From contig CAYPYI010000084.1 in NCBI GenBank assembly GCA_964415085.1, positions 1 to 5,605 of the forward strand: DNA of 5,605 nucleotides. The letters are read 5' to 3'. A model generated the notes under the pieces. The model was given only the letters and a program-made list of their open reading frames with translations. It did no database searches and was not told the origin of the DNA. This DNA comes from CAYPYI01 sp964415085 (lineage in GTDB: Bacteria; Bacillota; Clostridia; Tissierellales; Tissierellaceae). The position numbers were made by a program, and so were the translations under genes. Shown here one piece after another: positions 5,579 through 5,605 of this stretch; position 1 is the first letter of the stretch; each line of letters begins with the position of its first letter.

Positions 5579-5605
5579 ATGGCATTTTCAATGAAAGACA
5601 AAAAT
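5579..5605 (+). CDS. Start of an unidentified gene, cut by the window end
   Basis: ATG at 5579 is preceded by a strong AAGGAGG (5564-5570) at a spacing of 8 bases. The frame stays open for nine codons (MAFSMKDKN) to the end of the window. The strong ribosome binding site and the divergent position relative to the YibE/F gene make this a real gene start. Nine residues are too few to assign a family. Upstream, TTGTAG (5526-5531) and TATAGT (5551-5556) are spaced 19 bases apart, but the resulting start of transcription would almost touch the ribosome binding site, so that promoter is doubtful. Confidence 0.75.

Overview
The window is very AT-rich, with strong AAGGAGG-type ribosome binding sites, A/T-ending codons and short divergent or convergent intergenic gaps. 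These features point to a low-GC Gram-positive anaerobe, most likely Clostridia or Tissierellia. That placement is an inference from base composition and gene families, not from any marker gene. There are five complete genes and the first nine codons of a sixth. No RNA gene, CRISPR array or insertion sequence is visible.

Region 1 (about 77-1378, + strand) is a queuosine-precursor salvage operon. A promoter leads into a compact class I preQ1 riboswitch whose pseudoknot contains the Shine-Dalgarno sequence of the first gene. That gene is a small radical SAM protein best explained as queuine lyase (QueL), which releases preQ1 from queuine. One base after its stop begins a QueT-family ECF transporter S component. 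A strong bidirectional terminator closes the operon. Inside the queL reading frame, at the codons for the iron-sulfur cysteines, lies a GC-rich hairpin followed directly by eight T residues. It has the shape of an intrinsic terminator and could couple the translational riboswitch to premature termination. This is the most unusual signal in the window.

Region 2 (1377-2606, - strand) is an M19 (renal/membrane dipeptidase family) zinc dipeptidase with its metal ligands in place and a beta-rich C-terminal extension of about 80 residues.

Region 3 (2607-4207, + strand) is divergent from the dipeptidase. It is a 498-residue protein with an N-terminal PD-(D/E)XK-like nuclease segment joined to a DUF2075-type superfamily 1 helicase. 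It has its own promoter and terminator, and is a candidate single-gene nucleic-acid defence or repair factor.

Region 4 (4274-5419, - strand) is a full-length YibE/F-family membrane protein that converges on the nuclease-helicase gene. A long hairpin between the two can terminate transcription from both sides.

Region 5 (5420-5605) is a 159-base divergent intergenic region followed by the start of an unidentified + strand gene that runs off the window.

Apart from the queL-queT pair, the neighbours look functionally unrelated and are separately transcribed.
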